A stretch of DNA of 24,623 bases from Prevotella sp. (GTDB taxonomy: Bacteria; Bacteroidota; Bacteroidia; Bacteroidales; Bacteroidaceae): contig JAEENF010000220.1 of assembly GCA_016283605.1 (NCBI GenBank), positions 1 through 24,623 on the forward strand, in the 5' to 3' direction. Each line of letters starts with the position of its first letter. The first letter of the stretch is position 1. The notes under the pieces are model-generated. The model saw only the letters and a list, made by a program, of their open reading frames with translations, made no database searches and was not told the origin of the DNA. Made by a program: the position numbers and the translations under genes. Shown in pieces: positions 23,025 to 24,623 of this stretch.

Positions 23025-24317
23025 TTACCTCACTTTTTTCATCCTTTTCACCTGCTGACGTATCACTTTCAGGGTCGATTTGTCGCCCGAGAACACCGAA
23101 TTGAGTCCCTGCTGCTCTTGTGCGGGGTCACCGGTATAGTCGTCGCCCACCAGCCATTGCTGCTCGTGTTGAGGTCTGGCAAAACCACCCCATCCCCAGA
23201 AGTTACAACCCGCGAAGTAGCCACCCTGTTCGGCATTGTCGGCCACCAGCGAGAAGACATACTGGTAAAAGCCGTCGCGTCCCTTTGTCGGTGTCCCGAG
23301 GGCGAACTTGAAGTCGTCTCTGGGATAGCCGAACTCCTCCATCACCAGTGGTTTCTTCAGCCGGGCGCAGATGTCCAGATGGCGGTCGATATAGTCCTTG
23401 GTATTGGCCTTGGCCTGCGGCAGGTCCTCGATGAGGTGGTCCTGTCGGGCCCAGCTCCAGTTGTAAGGCCACAGGTGGATATTGCAGTAGTCCACGTTCT
23501 TGTCGGCACAGATGCGCTCATAGCAACCCCAGTCGTTCTCGCAGCCCCACGAGCCTTCGCTGCCGATGGATACGAGGTGGTTCGGGTCAAGACTGCGGAT
23601 GAGTGCCGAGGCCTCGGCGAGCCATTTCTCGAAGTCGGGCAGTGCCTCCTTGGCAAAGGCACGGGGCTCGTTGCCGATCTGCCACGACATGATAGCGGGA
23701 TCGTCCTTATAGGCCACACCGGTATAGCGGTTGGTCCGACCGAGGATAAAGCGCACGTAGTCATAGAACAGTTCGTGGGCCTTCTGGTTCGAGGCGTACT
23801 GTGCCACGAAGTTCATATAGGCGGGGTAGCCGTCCTCGTTGGGTCTCGGGGCCTTTCCGGCTCCGGCGTGCTGCAGGTAGAAGCCGTATCCCCCACTCCA
23901 CTCCCACGAGTTGTTCAGGTAGAGCACAGCCACCATCTGCCGTTTACCCATCTCCATCAACAGGTAGTCGAGTCCGGCGAGGATGGTGTCATTGTAGACG
24001 CCCGGAGCCACCTGCAGTGTCGGCTCTACCTTCGTGGTCACACCGCGTTCACCGTCCGAACCCACGAGGATACGCAGGTTGTCGATGCCCATCTTCTTCA
24101 TCAGGTCGAGTTCCTTCGTCAACCGCTTGCGGTCGCCGCCCTGTCCTTCCGACCCGAGGATGGCCCCGTACCAGAAGTTGGTACCTACATAATAATAAGG
24201 TGTACCGTCTTTCTCGAAATGGCCGTCTCTGACCGTCACGAATTTCGACTGCCCGAACATCGGCAGCCACATCGCCACCAACAGCCCCGTCAGTAATAGT
24301 TTATGTACCTTCATCAT
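23025..24317 (-). CDS. GH5 endo-beta-1,4-mannanase (subfamily 7-like), exported
   Basis: A 430-residue exported glycosidase. A signal peptide (MMKVHKLLLTGLLVAMWLPM then FG) is cleaved before about Q23. The GH5 acid/base is E217 in MSWQIGNEPRAF and the nucleophile is E328 in LVMEEFGYPRD. GTNFWYGAILGSE and LYLNNSWEWSGGYGFYL resemble bacterial and fungal GH5_7 mannanases. It should cut beta-mannan or glucomannan outside the inner membrane, complementing GH26. Two adjacent ATGs (24315-24317 and 24312-24314) can serve as start. It has its own promoter and is separated from the esterase gene by 100 bases with a second promoter. Confidence 0.92.
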   Translation of the reverse strand: MMKVHKLLLTGLLVAMWLPMFGQSKFVTVRDGHFEKDGTPYYYVGTNFWYGAILGSEGQGGDRKRLTKELDLMKKMGIDNLRILVGSDGERGVTTKVEPTLQVAPGVYNDTILAGLDYLLMEMGKRQMVAVLYLNNSWEWSGGYGFYLQHAGAGKAPRPNEDGYPAYMNFVAQYASNQKAHELFYDYVRFILGRTNRYTGVAYKDDPAIMSWQIGNEPRAFAKEALPDFEKWLAEASALIRSLDPNHLVSIGSEGSWGCENDWGCYERICADKNVDYCNIHLWPYNWSWARQDHLIEDLPQAKANTKDYIDRHLDICARLKKPLVMEEFGYPRDDFKFALGTPTKGRDGFYQYVFSLVADNAEQGGYFAGCNFWGWGGFARPQHEQQWLVGDDYTGDPAQEQQGLNSVFSGDKSTLKVIRQQVKRMKKVR

Positions 24318-24348
24318 TCAGTTTTTACGTCATTCTATTATTTGGCGG

Positions 24349-24356
24349 CAAATTTA
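24349..24356 (-). promoter_or_regulatory. Promoter -7 box for the GH5 gene
   Basis: TAAATTTG on the minus strand fits TAnnTTTG. Transcription would start near 24342, leaving a leader of about 25 bases. An inverted repeat (24360-24395) occupies the -13 to -50 region, so the promoter could be repressed there. Confidence 0.6.
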
Positions 24357-24359
24357 ACA

Positions 24360-24395
24360 AAAATTCCCCAAACCACCAAGGATTTGAGGAATTTT
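24360..24395 (-). terminator. Terminator-like hairpin directly upstream of the GH5 promoter
   Basis: AAAATTCC (24360-24367) pairs with GGAATTTT (24388-24395), and CAAA (24369-24372) with TTTG (24383-24386), giving 12 pairs with one mismatch and a 10-base loop. On the minus strand it is followed by a short T-rich run (TTTTTGTT). It could end a transcript entering from the right or act as an operator palindrome. Confidence 0.45.
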
Positions 24396-24470
24396 CTTCA
24401 CACAAGGTCGCGTCGCACATTCACGCCGGCGGAGGTACAGCTGATTTTTACCCAGTTGGGCGAGCCTTAG

Positions 24471-24554
24471 AAATAAGAGCCACTTATTTTCTGAGAACTA
24501 CCTATTTCTCTCTGTGTTAAGAGCCACTTGTGAAAATACTGGTGGCTCTTATTT
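24471..24554. repeat. Three-copy AAGAGCCAC repeat with alternative hairpins
   Basis: The 306 bases from 24318 to the right edge hold no gene. Within them AAATAAGAGCCAC (24471-24483) is an exact inverted match of GTGGCTCTTATTT (24542-24554), and TAAGAGCCACTT recurs directly at 24474-24485 and 24518-24529. Copy 3 can pair with copy 1 (13 pairs) or copy 2 (10 pairs, 14-base loop). The stretch 24396-24470 shows no recognisable element. Confidence 0.75.
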
Positions 24555-24599
24555 GTGTGTGACATAAAATTGTATGTGTTTCCGACATAAGTCAACCAA

Positions 24600-24623
24600 G
24601 TTAACGAGTTAATGAATTAATGA
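24600..24623. repeat. 8-nt tandem repeat at the right edge
   Basis: GTTAACGA, GTTAATGA and ATTAATGA are three successive 8-base units, each differing from the next by one base. The array reaches the end of the window and may continue. Confidence 0.6.

Noticed and set aside
22977..24296. A 439-codon open frame on the plus strand antisense to the GH5 gene
   Set aside because: It mirrors the GH5 gene over its whole length, its product is rich in H, V, R and P without recognisable domains, and the minus strand encodes an intact GH5 with catalytic residues and signal peptide.

Overview
The window looks like a chromosomal segment of a Bacteroidota bacterium, most likely Prevotella/Segatella-like. 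The grounds are: TAnnTTTG-type -7 promoter boxes ahead of five transcription units; a nuo (complex I) operon with fused nuoCD and no nuoE, nuoF or nuoG; a PorT-like barrel gene and a gene with a type IX secretion (T9SS) type-B C-terminal domain; and a beta-mannan catabolism cluster built on mannobiose 2-epimerase plus GH130 phosphorylase, as known from Bacteroides fragilis. I see no tRNA, rRNA, CRISPR array, phage or insertion sequence.

Layout. (1) 1-2355, minus strand: LysM/periplasmic-binding-like protein, then PorT-like outer-membrane barrel, then the start of a POT-family peptide transporter that runs off the left edge. (2) 2386-2461: divergent promoters separated by four copies of a 7-nt repeat. 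(3) 2462-5995, plus strand: a PKD/T9SS type-B CTD protein and uvrA. (4) 5983-6048: back-to-back hairpins closing the convergent uvrA and nuo units. (5) 6060-16380, minus strand: nuoA-B-CD-H-I-J-K-L-M-N, 10 genes for 11 subunits, with a palindrome-containing promoter at 16467-16489. (6) 16541-24317, minus strand: mannan cluster in transcription order GH5 endo-mannanase, AXE1-type esterase, GH26 lipoprotein mannanase, GH130 mannosylglucose phosphorylase, GPH-type transporter, AGE-family mannobiose 2-epimerase. (7) 24318-24623: non-coding, with a terminator-like hairpin, a three-copy AAGAGCCAC repeat and an 8-nt tandem repeat.

How the genes work together. Surface and periplasmic GH5, esterase and GH26 enzymes would deacetylate and cut mannan to mannobiose. 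The GPH carrier imports it, the epimerase makes mannosyl-glucose, and GH130 phosphorolyses this to mannose 1-phosphate and glucose. The nuo complex, lacking the NADH-oxidising module, would take electrons from another donor and pump ions.

The most unusual feature is a set of short tandem arrays (7-9 nt period, different unit at each site) that recur at gene junctions and inside two genes. They abut the start codons of nuoL and the GH26 gene, contain the stop codons of the esterase and GH26 genes, form part of the UvrA inter-domain linker, and add a 15-nt in-frame duplication to the esterase. NuoM also lacks the TM7 lysine considered essential in characterised complex I. No clear new defence or mobile system is visible.
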